Positions 5,083 through 6,239 of a DNA stretch of 6,239 nt are shown one piece after another. The stretch covers positions 1 to 6,239 of the forward strand of contig JAUIHD010000026.1 of the NCBI GenBank assembly GCA_030432135.1, read 5' to 3'. Every line of letters starts with the position of its first letter. Position 1 is the first letter of the stretch. The DNA comes from a bacterium. Lineage in GTDB: Bacteria; Patescibacteriota; Minisyncoccia; Phycocordibacterales; 1-14-0-10-42-12. The translations under genes were made by a program, and so were the position numbers. Below the pieces are notes generated by a model, which was given only the letters and a program-made list of their open reading frames with translations, was not told the DNA's origin and ran no database searches.

Positions 5083-6041
5083 TGGCGTTGTCATCAGTAA
5101 TGATGGTAATGCCAAACGTGGCGCCTCCAGAGCAATATCGGAAATGAGATTGAGACCCTCATAGCTCGAAACAAATAAAACGGGGGGCATTCTTCAAATG
5201 AAGAATGATACTCAGCTGTATGCTTGAAAGTCCGGTGTATCCGTTGGTACCACATAAATGGTAAAAATCTATACGGTGCGGATAACGAGCAGGGAAGTCC
5301 TATGTAATCATAGTGACCCCTCAGAGACTATACGCTGAGACGGATTTGTGTTATTTTTGGCATAAATCTGTAGACATAGTCCAATCTTGCTGGCGACAGT
5401 AAGTGCAAGCAATTGCAAACCAATTCATGAATAAATTAGTCGACATCAAGTTAACAGAAGAGCAGCGAGAAATCGTTGTTGGTCTATTGCTCGGTGATGG
5501 TCATCTGGAAACTCGTACTAATGGTCGAACCTATCGACTAAAAGTAGAGCATTCAGAAGCTCAACTAGACTACGTTTTGTGGTTGTATGATGTATTCAAA
5601 AATCTTTGTGTACAATCCGAAGTATATCGGAGGGTGCGTAGTGATGGTCGAGTAAGTGTTGGTTTTACCACGCGAACAATCGGCAGTTTCCGTTTTTATG
5701 GTCAGCAATTTTATACTGATGACAAAAAACGTATTCCGCCTACGATTCATAAACTATTGACTCCGCAAGGATTAGCAATTTGGTTTATGGATGATGGTTC
5801 AAGAAAATCAAACAAGCACAAAACATACAACATTCACACACTTGGTTATACCAAAACAGAATTAGAGATGATAAGTGAAAAAATAGAAAATCTCTTTGGT
5901 ATTAAGGTAACGTTGCATAGACAACGAAATGATTCATGGCGTTTGTACATAGGTAGCAATTCAGCTAGTGCTTTTACTAAGTTGATAGAACCTTTTGTGC
6001 AGAAAATTCCTTCAATGTGGAAAAAATTGGTTAATGAAATG
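5083..6041 (+). mobile_element. 23S insert 6: group I intron with LAGLIDADG gene at L2262
   Basis: The exon sequence joins best after T5082 (E. coli U2262) and before C6042. The joined segment has exactly the E. coli length between the P loop and GTAACGG and restores the CCCTCC/GGAGGG helix. G6041 is the terminal guanosine. The guide GGGGGG (5182-5187) complements CCCT|CC with the U-G wobble at the splice site. Next come P2 (5188-5195/5200-5207), P3 (5211-5220/5331-5339), an outer hairpin with TATCCG/CGGATA at 5238-5284, P6 (5291-5294/5318-5321 plus CTATG/CATAG), P7 (GACTA 5326-5330/TAGTC 5377-5381), P8 (11 bp, 5340-5350/5361-5371) and a P9-like stem (CTTGC/GCAAG near 5386-5410). The P1 loop is about 100 bases and contains a 14-bp GTAA-capped hairpin (5083-5096/5101-5114). 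The endonuclease gene fills the rest up to the 3' splice site. Confidence 0.87.
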
Positions 6042-6053
6042 CCCAAAAAGTAA
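5403..6053 (+). CDS. LAGLIDADG homing endonuclease of the L2262 intron
   Basis: A 216-residue two-motif LAGLIDADG endonuclease (Pfam LAGLIDADG_2-like). Motif 1 is VVGLLLGDGHLE (25-36) and motif 2 is LAIWFMDDGSRK (124-135), with D32 and D131 as the expected metal-binding acids. Other family features are the TRTNGRTYRLKVEHS segment (37-51), SFRFYGQQFY (95-104) and the C-terminal FVQKIPSMWKK. All look intact. It should cut an intronless 23S allele at the L2262 site and drive intron homing. The GTG at 5403 follows an in-frame TAA; the ATG at 5427 is an equally good start that loses only eight residues, and neither has a clear Shine-Dalgarno. The last three codons (PKK) and the TAA stop (6051-6053) lie in the 3' exon, inside the universal rRNA string GTAACGG, so translation is possible only from unspliced RNA. 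Confidence 0.93.
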   Translation: MQAIANQFMNKLVDIKLTEEQREIVVGLLLGDGHLETRTNGRTYRLKVEHSEAQLDYVLWLYDVFKNLCVQSEVYRRVRSDGRVSVGFTTRTIGSFRFYGQQFYTDDKKRIPPTIHKLLTPQGLAIWFMDDGSRKSNKHKTYNIHTLGYTKTELEMISEKIENLFGIKVTLHRQRNDSWRLYIGSNSASAFTKLIEPFVQKIPSMWKKLVNEMPKK

Positions 6054-6239
6054 CGGAGGGGTCTCAAGGTTGGTTAGTCGCGAATGGAAACCGTGACGAT
6101 AGTGTAATGGCATAAACCAGCTTGACTGTAAGGCGTAGATGCCGAACAGATACGAAAGTAGAGCATAGTGAACCGATGGTCCGCTTTAGATGCGGCCGGA
6201 GATTACCCGATAAAAGTTACCCTGGGGATAACAGGCTAG

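Overview
The window is dominated by one 23S rRNA gene, from about 1400 to beyond the right edge, that is split by six insertions. Matching conserved blocks from memory to the E. coli 23S sequence gives a continuous path from the 5' end to the peptidyl-transferase segment at about E. coli 2457, where the window stops. An insertion-rich 23S gene, a small membrane protein of the 'conserved TM helix' type upstream, and no 16S gene next to the 23S together suggest a Candidate Phyla Radiation (Patescibacteria) genome. That assignment is an inference; no taxon-specific marker was tested.

Left part (1-1400). A membrane protein gene (56-694) ends in a strong, probably bidirectional terminator (712-752). 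Next come DnaA-box-like repeats (839-869), a good sigma70-type promoter (899-926) and a small hairpin pair ending in a T tract (971-1020). From 1039 to 1401 nearly every base lies in one of about nine consecutive hairpins, several of them perfect. No 16S, tRNA or 5S gene is seen, so the 23S appears to have its own promoter and a heavily folded leader.

The 23S gene (1400-6239, partial). The insertions, in order, are: (1) 1614-1764, an ORF-less long hairpin in domain I; (2) about 2131-2564 in helix 25, carrying a four-helix-bundle '23S intervening sequence protein'; (3) about 3180-3503 in helix 45, bounded by a 16-bp perfect inverted repeat and carrying a 69-residue single-span membrane protein with a strong ribosome binding site; (4) 4029-4338 at helix 63, bounded by a 20-bp perfect inverted repeat and carrying a short GIY-YIG nuclease ORF; (5) 4529-4754, a compact ORF-less group I intron at the L1931 position; (6) 5083-6041, a group I intron at the L2262 position carrying a LAGLIDADG homing endonuclease whose reading frame ends in the 3' exon.

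How it fits together. Inserts 1-4 replace the tips of rRNA hairpins with a longer stem whose loop holds an ORF or nothing. They behave as classical intervening sequences that could be excised by RNase III-like cleavage without religation. Inserts 5 and 6 interrupt catalytically essential, unpaired or short-helix positions and must be spliced. Both introns also contain segments complementary to the flanking functional exon (helix 69 and the P loop). The most unusual points are the reuse of one stem-loop design for three unrelated protein cargoes, the membrane peptide inside helix 45, the GIY-YIG ORF with an in-frame TGA at a probable glycine position, and the hairpin chain before the 23S.
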